DNA from: Cyclobacteriaceae bacterium
GTDB taxonomy: Bacteria > Bacteroidota > Bacteroidia > Cytophagales > Cyclobacteriaceae
Reading direction: 5' to 3'
DNA length: 64,000 nucleotides
Assembly (NCBI GenBank): GCA_025808415.1
Contig: CP075525.1
Span: 1,411,501-1,475,500, forward strand
Shown here one piece after another: positions 16,707 to 25,800 of the stretch (the stretch's first letter is position 1; every line of letters begins with the position of its first letter). The translations under genes and the position numbers were made by a program. The notes under the pieces are model-generated. The model was not told the DNA's origin, did no database searches, and was given only the letters and a program-made list of their open reading frames with translations.

Positions 16707-17474
16707 ATGCCCCGAATAATCAAATACGTTTTCTACGATATCCTCCGAACAAGATTCATTCTGCTGTATACGATGTTTCTTCTCTTAAGCACCTTCGCCA
16801 TGTTTCAACTGGACACGGATAGTTCGAAGGTAATTTTGAGTTTAATGAATGTGGTACTCATGGTGGTTCCGTTGGTAAGTGTGGTGTTTACAACCATTCA
16901 TTTCTACAATTCCTATGAGTTTATCGAACTGATGCTGGCTCAGCCTGTGAACAGACCGGTAATTTTTCTGGGTGAATATTTTGCGGTAGCCTTGTCGCTA
17001 TGTTTTGCGTTTACGGCAGGTGTAGGCATACCCATGGTTATGTATGGAGCAGGTATTCAGGGATTTACATTACTATATTCCGGTTTAATGCTCACACTGG
17101 TTTTTGTTTCGCTGGCGTTCCTATCCTCCGTACTTACACGTGATAAGGCGAAAGCCATTGGGGTAGCGCTGTTATTCTGGTTTTATTTTTCATTGATCTA
17201 CGATGGGCTATTAATGTGGATTATCTATTCCTACAGTGATTATCCGTTGGAGAAAGTTACGCTTGCCCTGGTGTCACTTAACCCGGTAGACCTGGCCAGG
17301 ATTTTAATGCTATTGCAACTGGATATCTCTGCGCTGATGGGGTATACCGGTGCCTTCTACAAAGATTTCTTCGGCAGTTCGCTAGGTGTGATTTTTTCTA
17401 CAAGTGTATTAGCTATCTGGATTATACTTCCAGTGGTAGTTGCCCTTCATATTTTTAAGCGCAAAGATCTCTAA
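16707..17474 (+). CDS. nosY: NosY ABC transporter permease
   Basis: A 255-residue ABC-2 type permease with six hydrophobic segments (for example FILLYTMFLLLSTFAMF, VVLMVVPLVSVVF, AIGVALLFWFYFSLIYDGLL and SVLAIWIILPVVVALHIF). It follows nosF after 41 bases of AT-rich sequence with CAACAAC-type repeats. The membrane half of the NosDFY maturation complex. Confidence 0.93.
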   Translation: MPRIIKYVFYDILRTRFILLYTMFLLLSTFAMFQLDTDSSKVILSLMNVVLMVVPLVSVVFTTIHFYNSYEFIELMLAQPVNRPVIFLGEYFAVALSLCFAFTAGVGIPMVMYGAGIQGFTLLYSGLMLTLVFVSLAFLSSVLTRDKAKAIGVALLFWFYFSLIYDGLLMWIIYSYSDYPLEKVTLALVSLNPVDLARILMLLQLDISALMGYTGAFYKDFFGSSLGVIFSTSVLAIWIILPVVVALHIFKRKDL

Positions 17475-17475
17475 C

Positions 17476-17910
17476 ATGAAATGGCTGGTTCTTCTCCATG
17501 TGCTCGGGGCTTGTGTGTGGGCAGGCGGGCATTTGGTGCTGTCACTTGGTTTTTTGCCTCAAGCGTTGAAGCATCGAGACCTTTCCATTATTCAAAATTT
17601 TGAAAAACATTACGAGCGTGTAGGCATTCCGGCTTTGCTTATTCAAGTGATAACAGGTGTGTGGATGGCGTTAATCTATGTTCCGGTTAGTTGTTGGCTT
17701 ACACTGGCCTCACCGCATCATGTATATTTATGGACAAAATTTGCTTTACTGGCAGGCACATTAGTGTTGGCGGTTCATGCCCGGTTTTTTATTATCCCAA
17801 AACTAACGGTTGAGAAATTGCCGCAACTCGCTTTTCACATTGTACTGGTTACTGTCCTTGCTGTTTCCTTTGTATTAGTCGGATTAAGCTTTAGGTTTGT
17901 TTATTTTTAA
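17476..17910 (+). CDS. CopD-like membrane protein at the end of the nos maturation genes
   Basis: About 144 residues from the ATG one base after nosY stops. Four hydrophobic helices with conserved-looking His residues in the membrane (LLHVLGACVWAGGHLVLS; ASPHHVYLW; AVHARFFIIPKL; ALAFHIVLV-type segment near the C-terminus). This is the pattern of the CopD/copper-resistance or haem-protein-like four-helix family. A copper or haem role alongside NosDFYL is likely by context but not shown. Confidence 0.7.
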   Translation: MKWLVLLHVLGACVWAGGHLVLSLGFLPQALKHRDLSIIQNFEKHYERVGIPALLIQVITGVWMALIYVPVSCWLTLASPHHVYLWTKFALLAGTLVLAVHARFFIIPKLTVEKLPQLAFHIVLVTVLAVSFVLVGLSFRFVYF

Positions 17911-17913
17911 AGC

Positions 17914-19104
17914 ATGACTCGCCACTGTATTCTCATCATCACAGCACTACTTTCTTCATGCACGGCAAAAGAAGAAAAGTCTAGCATTCTGCCATTTGCT
18001 TCACCTGGGCAATCACCTTCTTCAGAACCCTATCTTTTTACCGCTCCATCCGGTAAGGTTTTTCTTTCGTGGATTGAACAACAGGATTCCATTAACTTTT
18101 TGAAGATGGCTGCATGGGAAGGTGAAGGCTGGTCTGAGCCACGCCTTATCACTTCGGGCACCAACTGGTTTGTGAACTGGGCCGACTACCCCATGGCTAT
18201 TTCCAATGATCAGGAAAAATTTATTGCGCATTATCTTGAAAAATCCGCTGACGGAACATTTACATACGATGTAAAAGTCGCCACATCTCATGATGGAATA
18301 ACATGGTCAACACCATTTACGCTTCATGATGACGGAAAGGAAGCAGAGCATGGTTTTGTTTCGTGGGTTCCTTACGGAGAAAACTTTTTTGTTTCCTGGC
18401 TTGATGGCCGTAATACAGTTAGTGATGATACCACCAACCACTCTGATCATGGTCATCATGGCGAGATGAGTCTTCGTGCTGCCGTTTTAAATACTGAAGG
18501 AATGAAAATTGAAGAATGGGAACTGGATACACGCACCTGTGATTGCTGCCAGACAACTTCTACGATAACAACCAACGGCCCTGTAGTGATCTATCGTGAT
18601 CGGTCGGATGAAGAAGTTCGCGATATTTCCATTGTTAGATTGGTTAACAATCAATGGACAAAACCAAAGGCAATCTATCAGGATAATTGGGAAATCAAAG
18701 GTTGCCCGGTAAATGGTCCTCGCTGTGAAGCTATTGGGAATACTTTAGCGATCGCCTGGTTCACTATGGCAAATAATGATCCTGCGGTGAAGGTTGTTTT
18801 TTCAACTGATGGTGGCGAAACTTTCAGTGCACCAATTCGAATTGATGATGGCGAAGCCATTGGCAGGGTGGATTTGGTGATGCTGGATGAAAATACCGCA
18901 ATGGTAAGCTGGATGGAAGGTTCGCAAATCAAGATTTTACAGGTAAATAAAAATGGATCAAAAGGAAAATCTATGATTGTGGCTTCTTCGTCACAAGCTC
19001 GTGCCAGCGGCTTTCCGCAGCTCACCAAAACAAAAGATGGCGCCATGATGGCGTGGACGGACTCGGAATCCAGAAGTATTAAAACAGCCTTGATCAAATG
19101 GTGA
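17914..19104 (+). CDS. Sialidase-like beta-propeller lipoprotein with Cys/His-rich candidate metal sites
   Basis: A 396-residue lipoprotein (LLSSCTA) with repeated BNR/Asp-box-like strands (SHDGITWSTP, STDGGETFSAP) as in sialidase-fold propellers. It has two possible metal sites: a His-rich loop with His176, 179, 181 and 182, and CDCC at residues 209-212 in RTCDCCQTT. Two more Cys (GCPVNGPRC) lie nearby. Sialidase activity is unlikely given the nos context; copper handling or binding to NosZ is a guess from context and residues. Translation appears coupled to the downstream globin (ATGGTGA overlap). Confidence 0.7.
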   Translation: MTRHCILIITALLSSCTAKEEKSSILPFASPGQSPSSEPYLFTAPSGKVFLSWIEQQDSINFLKMAAWEGEGWSEPRLITSGTNWFVNWADYPMAISNDQEKFIAHYLEKSADGTFTYDVKVATSHDGITWSTPFTLHDDGKEAEHGFVSWVPYGENFFVSWLDGRNTVSDDTTNHSDHGHHGEMSLRAAVLNTEGMKIEEWELDTRTCDCCQTTSTITTNGPVVIYRDRSDEEVRDISIVRLVNNQWTKPKAIYQDNWEIKGCPVNGPRCEAIGNTLAIAWFTMANNDPAVKVVFSTDGGETFSAPIRIDDGEAIGRVDLVMLDENTAMVSWMEGSQIKILQVNKNGSKGKSMIVASSSQARASGFPQLTKTKDGAMMAWTDSESRSIKTALIKW

Positions 19105-19469
19105 ATACTACACGTCACGATATTTCAAACCACAATGATGTAAAAGTGCTGGTGGATCAATTTTATGCAAAGGTTAATGCTGACCCACTGTTGGCCCCGG
19201 TATTTGCTCATGTAGACTGGCCGCACCATCTACCCATTATGTACAACTTTTGGTCATCGGTATTGTTGGGGGATAGGTCGTATAGTGGAAACCCGTTGGC
19301 TAAACACATGAACTTAAAAATAGGGATGGAGCATTTCACACGATGGCTGGAATTGTTCACGGTGACCGTAGATGAGCACTTTGAAGGCTTCAACGCCAAT
19401 GAAGCGAAGAACCGTGCCCGAACGGTGGCTGATTTGTTTCAGTTTAAGATGGGGTTGTTAGAAAAATAG
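19098..19469 (+). CDS. Group III truncated haemoglobin
   Basis: A 123-residue protein with the truncated-globin pattern: VLVDQFYAKVNADPLLAPVFAHVDW, then YNFWSSVLLGDRSYSGNPLAKHM and a candidate proximal His in IGMEHFTRWLELF. The sequence best fits group III (trHbP). Such globins bind O2 or NO; at the end of a nos operon a role in NO detoxification or sensing is plausible. The ATG overlaps the stop of the propeller gene by seven bases. Confidence 0.9.
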   Translation: MVNTTRHDISNHNDVKVLVDQFYAKVNADPLLAPVFAHVDWPHHLPIMYNFWSSVLLGDRSYSGNPLAKHMNLKIGMEHFTRWLELFTVTVDEHFEGFNANEAKNRARTVADLFQFKMGLLEK

Positions 19470-19508
19470 AAGCTATCTCCTGGCCGAATTTGATTACCAT
19501 TATTTTTT

Positions 19509-20003
19509 CTAGAGCGAAATTACCTTGATCATCTTTTGGAACAGTAATGAATTTGGGATCGTGACTACTTCATTTGTCTCAGTTTCAATGATGGTAAAAA
19601 AGGCGCCAATGTCTTTTATCTTTCCGGTGAGTGGATAGTCCTTATCTAAGATACTGATGCTGTCACCTACTTTAGCCGGGTGACTCACAAATAACAAAAT
19701 GCTGGCGGTCACATTCGAGAGCATTGACCATTGTGCGAACAGTGCAATGCCGAGAATGGCTATAAATGAAGACAGGAACAACACAAGTTCGTTCTGGTCA
19801 ACCCCCCAAATAAAAAGCAATGTAACTGCAGCCGCCAGATACAGACCGATAGTTATTACTTTAAGGGTAAAAACAGTGCGGTCTTTTTGAAGGTGGTATC
19901 GGTTTCCAATCTTTTGAATGGCTCCTTTGATGAGAAAACTAAGAATAACCAACCCAACAAGTACTAATACGGTTTCAATGATTTTTAGATGAAAAGGTTC
20001 CAT
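19509..20003 (-). CDS. Small MscS-family mechanosensitive channel
   Basis: A 164-residue protein with three hydrophobic segments and the MscS pore/beta-domain pattern LFAQWSMLSNVTASILLFVSHPAKVGD, then IKDIGAFFTIIET and VVTIPNSLLFQ. It is short for the family: it stops after the beta domain and lacks the large C-terminal cytoplasmic cage. It could still form a channel. It is convergent with the nos operon, 39 bases apart. Confidence 0.85.
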   Translation of the reverse strand: MEPFHLKIIETVLVLVGLVILSFLIKGAIQKIGNRYHLQKDRTVFTLKVITIGLYLAAAVTLLFIWGVDQNELVLFLSSFIAILGIALFAQWSMLSNVTASILLFVSHPAKVGDSISILDKDYPLTGKIKDIGAFFTIIETETNEVVTIPNSLLFQKMIKVISL

Positions 20004-20098
20004 AAGAAGGTGATAGATGTGCGCAAAATAATCAAAATGGAGAATGGATTAGTCAGTCCCAAACAGGATTTGCTCGTTCTAAAATGCATGTTGATTAC

Positions 20099-20563
20099 CT
20101 AGTAATTTCCAAAATGCACATGCGCAATTTTGACTTCTTCCTCTTCATCCCGGATGATGACAAAAGTACAGGGACCCTGCTGTACACTATCCCGGGGCAT
20201 TTGCTGATCGCCAAACAACCATATACCATCTACCACGGCAGTGTTCCCATGCAACGTAATATTCATCTCATCAAGCCATAAAGCTTTGGCAGGAGTCTTT
20301 CCACCGGTAACAAATCCAAATCCTTCATGGTGGGGTTTGAGTTGTTCAAATCCTTTGATGAGCCCTTTTTTCTCGGATGAGAAATAGGTAAGGTCAGGTG
20401 AGTTCCAGAAAATGGCATCCAACTGATTGGTATCATAGCTGCTCCAAAGCTTAAGCCATTGCTGCATGAGCGATTCAACTTCTTGTTGCCTCAACTCAAC
20501 ATTTTGTCGGGCACAGGATAAAAGGGTAAGGAAAATTAGTAGTAAGGCAACACGGGATTTCAT
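20099..20563 (-). CDS. SnoaL/DUF4440-like (NTF2-fold) lipoprotein
   Basis: A 154-residue exported protein with a lipobox (LTLLSCARQ) and an NTF2-fold pattern: VESLMQQWLKLWSSYD, DLTYFSSEKKGLIKGFEQL, and a C-terminal strand pair ending HVHFGNY. Proteins of this sort include small-molecule-binding or steroid-isomerase-like domains; no catalytic residues can be assigned. It lies alone between the MscS gene and the acyltransferase gene. Confidence 0.7.
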   Translation of the reverse strand: MKSRVALLLIFLTLLSCARQNVELRQQEVESLMQQWLKLWSSYDTNQLDAIFWNSPDLTYFSSEKKGLIKGFEQLKPHHEGFGFVTGGKTPAKALWLDEMNITLHGNTAVVDGIWLFGDQQMPRDSVQQGPCTFVIIRDEEEEVKIAHVHFGNY

Positions 20564-20701
20564 AAACTAAGAGATTTGCTTGTTTTTACTTATATGCTCA
20601 AGTTAATAGATGAAATGCTTATACGTTGGTTAGAGGCATGTTTAATAACCTGCAGTTGCTGTAAAGATAAAAGCTATACAGTTAATTTGTTGTATGGAAT
20701 A

Positions 20702-22030
20702 TTACCGGTATTGGTGTTGTGCACTTTCCAGTAAGGCAATGATTTCCTGCCGCTGCTGACTGAACCAATGAAGCGCATTCTTTTCCTTTTTGAAAATTCT
20801 GTAGTAGGCAAAGGTGCTTCGTGAATTACGAAGTCGTTTATAGTACCGAAGCACAAAAAACCCGCTTAAAGGCATGATCACTGTAAGCACCAACATGGTG
20901 ATGATGCCGGGAGCAACCTGCCAGCCTAAAATGTACATGATAGCGTAATATATTGGAAAGGTAAAAATACCGGCTGTCATCATAATGGGTGCCCGGTATT
21001 CTTCATCGCTGGAAATCCATCGCGCGATTCTTGAAGGAATGATAAAAGGAATGTAGTTGAAGAGTAGACCCGTTATATAGACCGGAAAGCCGCTGATAAG
21101 GTACAATACATACCGGATGAGTTTACTCATACCAATTTTTTCCGATTTCTCGACCAGGTAATCGCTTACTTTAAATTCTTTTATGGTGGCAAAATAGCTA
21201 TCGATTTTTTCTTTCACCTCACGCACTAGTTTAGGATCGGTATCCTGAAAATAATGCAAGGCCTTTACGATGTTTTGGGTCAGGTTTGTGTTCAGGTTTT
21301 TAAGCGTGCTGTCGATGCTTATTTGTTTCTTGTAGATCAGTTCAATTTTCCGCACCAGGTCATCCGCTTCTTTATCTTGCGTGATTACGATCAATTCAGC
21401 CAGTCGTTGTTGAATTTCCTGCGTGAGGGCATTTACGGCACCTACCGGATCGTGTTGATACTGTTGCTGATAATTTTTAACATCGAATGCTTTTCCAATG
21501 TTTATCTCTACCGATTCGCGGAAGCGGGTAGGGTTGGAATAATTCAACCCGATGGGAAGAAGTTTAAGCGGCAGTTTAAAGTCCTGTTGTTGTTCAACAC
21601 CCAGGGCAATACGCGCGGTTCCTGTTTTTATGGGCCGTAATTTCCGCTCGTTAATGCTGTTGCCTTCCGGAAATACCAACAGGATACCGCCACCGGTCAG
21701 GAATTCGAAGCATTTTTGAAATGCTGATAAATTTTTTTCGTCACGGTTATCGGTAATATCCTGCTTGCGGTATACCGGTATGGTATTAAACTGATTCAAT
21801 ACCAAACGCGCAGCGGCTGTTTTAAAAATACTTCCATTGGCCAGAAAGTGGACCTGCCGTGGCAGGATAACCAGTGCTGCCAAAATGGGGTCCATAAATG
21901 TGTTTGGATGATTACCCATGACAATAAGCGGCTCGGTCTTGGGGATGTTTTCCCTGCCGTGAATGGTAATCTTCCTGAAAAATATTTTCAGGGCAATGCG
22001 GATGATGATGCTAAGGGTGAAGTATAGCAT
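20702..22030 (-). CDS. 1-acyl-glycerol-3-phosphate acyltransferase-like protein
   Basis: A 442-residue membrane acyltransferase. The PlsC-type motifs are clear: GNHPNTFMDP (H-x4-D, about residue 39) and VFPEGNSIN. An extra region of about 200 residues follows, with three or four C-terminal hydrophobic segments (YVLYLISGFPVYITGLL, IFTFPIYYAIMYILG, IITMLVLTVIMPLSGFFVL), so it is longer than ordinary PlsC. It should acylate lysophosphatidate or glycerol phosphate in membrane lipid synthesis. The next gene upstream on the same strand is the Crp/Fnr regulator, 43 bases away. Confidence 0.88.
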   Translation of the reverse strand: MLYFTLSIIIRIALKIFFRKITIHGRENIPKTEPLIVMGNHPNTFMDPILAALVILPRQVHFLANGSIFKTAAARLVLNQFNTIPVYRKQDITDNRDEKNLSAFQKCFEFLTGGGILLVFPEGNSINERKLRPIKTGTARIALGVEQQQDFKLPLKLLPIGLNYSNPTRFRESVEINIGKAFDVKNYQQQYQHDPVGAVNALTQEIQQRLAELIVITQDKEADDLVRKIELIYKKQISIDSTLKNLNTNLTQNIVKALHYFQDTDPKLVREVKEKIDSYFATIKEFKVSDYLVEKSEKIGMSKLIRYVLYLISGFPVYITGLLFNYIPFIIPSRIARWISSDEEYRAPIMMTAGIFTFPIYYAIMYILGWQVAPGIITMLVLTVIMPLSGFFVLRYYKRLRNSRSTFAYYRIFKKEKNALHWFSQQRQEIIALLESAQHQYR

Positions 22031-22073
22031 AAACCAAATTTATGCAAATAGCGCTATCCAGGCAGCTGTGATT

Positions 22074-22667
22074 TTAAAACAAAATCTTATGCCCCTGCAA
22101 CTCAAGTTTCCCTTCCTTCTCCATGCGCTTGATGGTACGGATAACCGTCTCCACACGCAGGCTGGTCATGTCGGCCAGTTGCTGGCGGGTGTAGGGCATT
22201 ACTATCTTGCCCGACTGGGCAACATTCATTTTTGATTTAAGGTATTTTAAAATGGTAAGGATGCGGTGCTCGGGATCATGCGATGAAATTTCGGTTAATA
22301 TCATCGACTTGTACTGAAGCCGGTTGCACAATACATGATCGAGTTTCAGGTGTAACTCGAAATTGTTTTTTAGTAATTCCAGAAAATCTTTTTTTGGCAA
22401 ACGCCACACTTTTCCTGCAGTTAGGGCTATGGCTGTGCTGGGGTAAAGGAAATCGCCCAGCAGAGGAGGCTCCCCAAAGCTTTCGCCCGCATTGAAAATG
22501 CCTTGTGTAAATTCCTGGCCTTCGTGGTTGAGAATGTACATGCGCACCTGGCCTTCATCAACCTGAAAAAATTCATGCGCGGTATCGCCTTCCTCAAAAA
22601 GCACCTGGTCTTTCCGCATGCGCACGGAACGGGCGTTGTACTGCTCTAGTAATTTAATGGGTATCAC
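22074..22667 (-). CDS. Crp/Fnr-family transcriptional regulator
   Basis: A 197-residue regulator: cyclic-nucleotide-binding-type beta-roll (about residues 15-120, with FGEPPLLGDFLYPSTAIAL), dimerisation helix, and a winged helix-turn-helix YTRQQLADMTSLRVETVIRTIKR. The recognition helix reads VETVIR; the Glu and Arg match the FNR residues that read TGA half-sites. There is no N-terminal Cys cluster, so it is not an iron-sulfur FNR; its signal is unknown. It is divergent from the pyruvate oxidoreductase gene, with an FNR-like box in the shared gap, and is a candidate reader of the TGAY-N4-RTCA boxes. Confidence 0.93.
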   Translation of the reverse strand: MIPIKLLEQYNARSVRMRKDQVLFEEGDTAHEFFQVDEGQVRMYILNHEGQEFTQGIFNAGESFGEPPLLGDFLYPSTAIALTAGKVWRLPKKDFLELLKNNFELHLKLDHVLCNRLQYKSMILTEISSHDPEHRILTILKYLKSKMNVAQSGKIVMPYTRQQLADMTSLRVETVIRTIKRMEKEGKLELQGHKILF

Positions 22668-22760
22668 GTGGCGATGATTGCTGAAAGTTAAGGATTGCAG
22701 CGCCTATTCTCAATTCTTTGCATTCAGATTATTCATTTAAAACGGTTGAAATATTTAACC

Positions 22761-22772
22761 TGACATAAATCA
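22761..22772. promoter_or_regulatory. FNR-like box between crp/fnr and nifJ (TGAC-ATAA-ATCA)
   Basis: TGAY-N4-RTCA box centred 79 bases before the nifJ ATG and 99 before the regulator ATG, in a 178-base divergent region. It could serve either gene. Confidence 0.55.
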
Positions 22773-22785
22773 TCCGTTGTTCTGA

Positions 22786-22799
22786 TGACCGACAGGTCA
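22786..22799. promoter_or_regulatory. Perfect palindrome TGACC-GACA-GGTCA before nifJ
   Basis: 14-base palindrome with 5-base arms, 14 bases downstream of the FNR-like box. The core TGAC/GTCA spacing is six, not four, so it is not a standard box; it may be a second operator or an initiation-region hairpin. Confidence 0.4.
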
Positions 22800-22845
22800 C
22801 CTCCCTTCTTTATGAAATAACTTCCTGCTGTTAAATATTACTGCC

Positions 22846-25800
22846 ATGGCCAGGGAAAAGAAATCCACTTACATTAATACCGATGGGAACACTGCTGTTG
22901 CCAACATTGCCTATGCATTCAGCGAAGTTGCAGCCATCTATCCTATTACCCCTTCTTCCGATATGGGCGAACGAGCGGATGGGTGGTCGGCCGAGGGACG
23001 CAAAAATATTTTTGGTGAGCGTGTGGATGTAGTGCAGATGCAATCGGAGGCCGGTGCTGCCGGTGCCATTCATGGCGCGCTGTCGGGTGGAGCCATGGCC
23101 ACAACATTTACTGCTTCGCAAGGGCTCATGCTTATGGTGCCCAACATGTTTAAGATTGCCGGTGAAATGATACCTACGGTATTTCATGTTTCAGCACGAT
23201 CATTGGCCTGCCAGGCTTTATCCATTTTTGGCGATCATTCTGATGTGATGGCCACCCGCGGAACAGGTTTCGCTTTGCTGGCCTCCGGTAATGTGCAGGA
23301 AGCGCAGGATATGGCTGTGATCGCACACCTTTCGACTTTAGAAGCCCGGATTCCTTTCCTTCATTTCTTCGATGGTTTCCGTACATCGCACTCCATACAA
23401 AAAATAATTCCTATCGAATACAGCGAGTTGAAAGCCATGCTCGACATGAAGTATGTTGAAGCGTTTCGCAAGCTCGCTTTAAAGCCTGAAGCACCGGTGT
23501 GTAAAGTAGGCGCACAAAATCCGGATGTATATTTCCAGGGAAGGGAAACGGTTAACAAATATTATGATGCCTGCCCGGCAATTGTAAAGAAGTACATGGA
23601 CTTGTTTGCCAAAAAAACAGGGCGGCAGTATAAGCTCTATGAATATGTAGGTGATCCGAAAGCAACAAAAATTCTTATTTCCATGGGATCATCGATTGAA
23701 ACCATTGAGGAGACGATCAACTACCTGACCAAGAAAGGCGAAAAGGTGGGTGCAGTAAAAGTAAGATTGTACAGGCCTTTCGCGTTGGAAGATTTTCTGG
23801 AAGTAATACCCGCGAGTGTGAAGAAAATTGCTGTGCTCGACCGTACTAAAGAACCCGGATCGCTGGGTGAGCCACTTTTCTTAGACGTAGTAGCCGCACT
23901 TCGCACGCGACCAGAAATTCAAATCATTGGTGGCCGTTACGGTTTGTCATCCAAAGAGTTTACACCGTCAATGGTAAAAGGGGTATTCGATCATTTAGAT
24001 AACAATGGCTGGCATGGATTTACGGTGGGCATCAACGATGATGTTACCCATAAATCAATTCCGGTAAAGGAAGAGATTGATACCGAGCAGGAAGGAATTG
24101 TTCGTTGTAAGTTCTGGGGTTATGGCTCTGACGGTACGGTAAGTGCCAATAAAAACGCTATTAAAATTATTGGTGAGAGTACCGATCTTTTTGTTCAAGG
24201 CTATTTCCAATACGATTCAAATAAATCAGGAGGCTATACGGTTTCACACCTGCGCTTTGGTAAGAATAAAATTCAATCGGAGTACTTGTTGAATAAGGTT
24301 GACTTCGTAGCACTGCACCGTCCGCAATACATTGGCCAGTACGATATCCTGGAAGGTATTACCGAAGGCGGAACCTTTTTGATCAACAGCAGTCAGAAAC
24401 CCGAAAATATTTTCCGGTTGTTCACCCGCGACATGCAGGAAACCATCTGGAAGAAAAAAATAAAAGTTTTCGCTATTGATGCCTCCAAAATTGCCAAGAG
24501 TGTTGGCCTGGGCGGAAGAATAAATTCGGTTATGCAAACAGCGTTCTTCAAAGTTTCTGGTGTTGTGCCGGAGAAGGAGGCGATTGAACTTATTAAAGAT
24601 CACATCGAAAAGCAATTCGCCCGCAAGGGAAAAGAAATAGTGGAGATGAACTGGAAAGCTATTGATGTTACCTGTGAAAATATTATTGAAGTGCCTATTC
24701 CGGCTGAAGCTGAAAAGTTTGCTGAAATCAGTGAACTGATACCAGCCGGTTCAGATGATTATGCACGCCTGGTGATTGACCCGATTCTTCGACTAAAAGG
24801 TGATAGTATTCCGGTGTCGCGCATGCCGCTGAATGGCGCGGTGCCCACCGGTACCAAAAAACTCGAGTATCGCGGTGTGCCCGGCAACCCTGCCATTTGG
24901 ATTGATAAACTTCCGTTTGTTCAGGAACCGTATATCGCGGAACCGTACATTGAATATCCTCCAAGCTGTTCCGGTTGTGGTGAGGTGCCTTACATCCATT
25001 TGGCCACGCAACTCTTTGGTGATCGGATGATCATCGCAAATGCAACTGGTTGTACTTCAATTTATGGCGGAACATTCCCCACTACACCTTATACTAAAGA
25101 TAAAAAGGGAAGGGGTCCGGCCTGGGCCAACTCACTTTTTGAAGATAATGCCGAGTTTGGTTTTGGTATGCGCCTGGCGGTTGATGCAAATCGTAAACAA
25201 CTGAAGACAAATGCAGAGGCATTATTGCCAAAGCTGACAAACAAGGAAGTAAAAGTAGCGCTTGAAAAAGCACTCGCGTTGTTTAATGAACACACCAATG
25301 AGGCAAAAGATCATGCCGATCAATTAAAAACATTGTTGGCACAGGAATTAAAATCAATCGCAAAAGAAGACAAGCCTTTGTTGGATAAGGTAATTGAACT
25401 GCAGGATTATTTTATAGATAAGAGTGTGTGGATTTTTGGTGGCGATGGCTGGGCCTACGACATCGGCTTTGGCGGACTTGATCATGTGATGGCGTCCAAT
25501 AAAAATGTAAACATCCTGGTGCTGGATACTGAAGTTTATTCCAACACGGGTGGTCAGGCATCAAAAGCAACACCGCGAGGAGCCGTGGCCAAGTTTGCTT
25601 CCGATGGTAAAAAGATGGGTAAGAAAAACCTGGGCTTAATGATGACAACCTATGGCAACGCTTATGTGGCCGTTGTGAACATGGGTATGGACCGGGAGAA
25701 AACAGCGTTGGCTTTTGTAGAAGCAGAAAAACACAATGGTCCTTCCATCATTATTGCCTATTCACCATGCATTGCACATGGCTACGATATGAAGTTTGCG

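Noticed and set aside
17914..19104. Genuine sialidase
   Set aside because: Only the propeller repeats fit; the gene sits in a copper-enzyme operon and I do not see the Arg triad or the FRIP motif.
22786..22799. TGACC-GACA-GGTCA as another FNR-like box
   Set aside because: The TGAC to GTCA spacing is six bases, not four, so it is recorded only as a palindrome.
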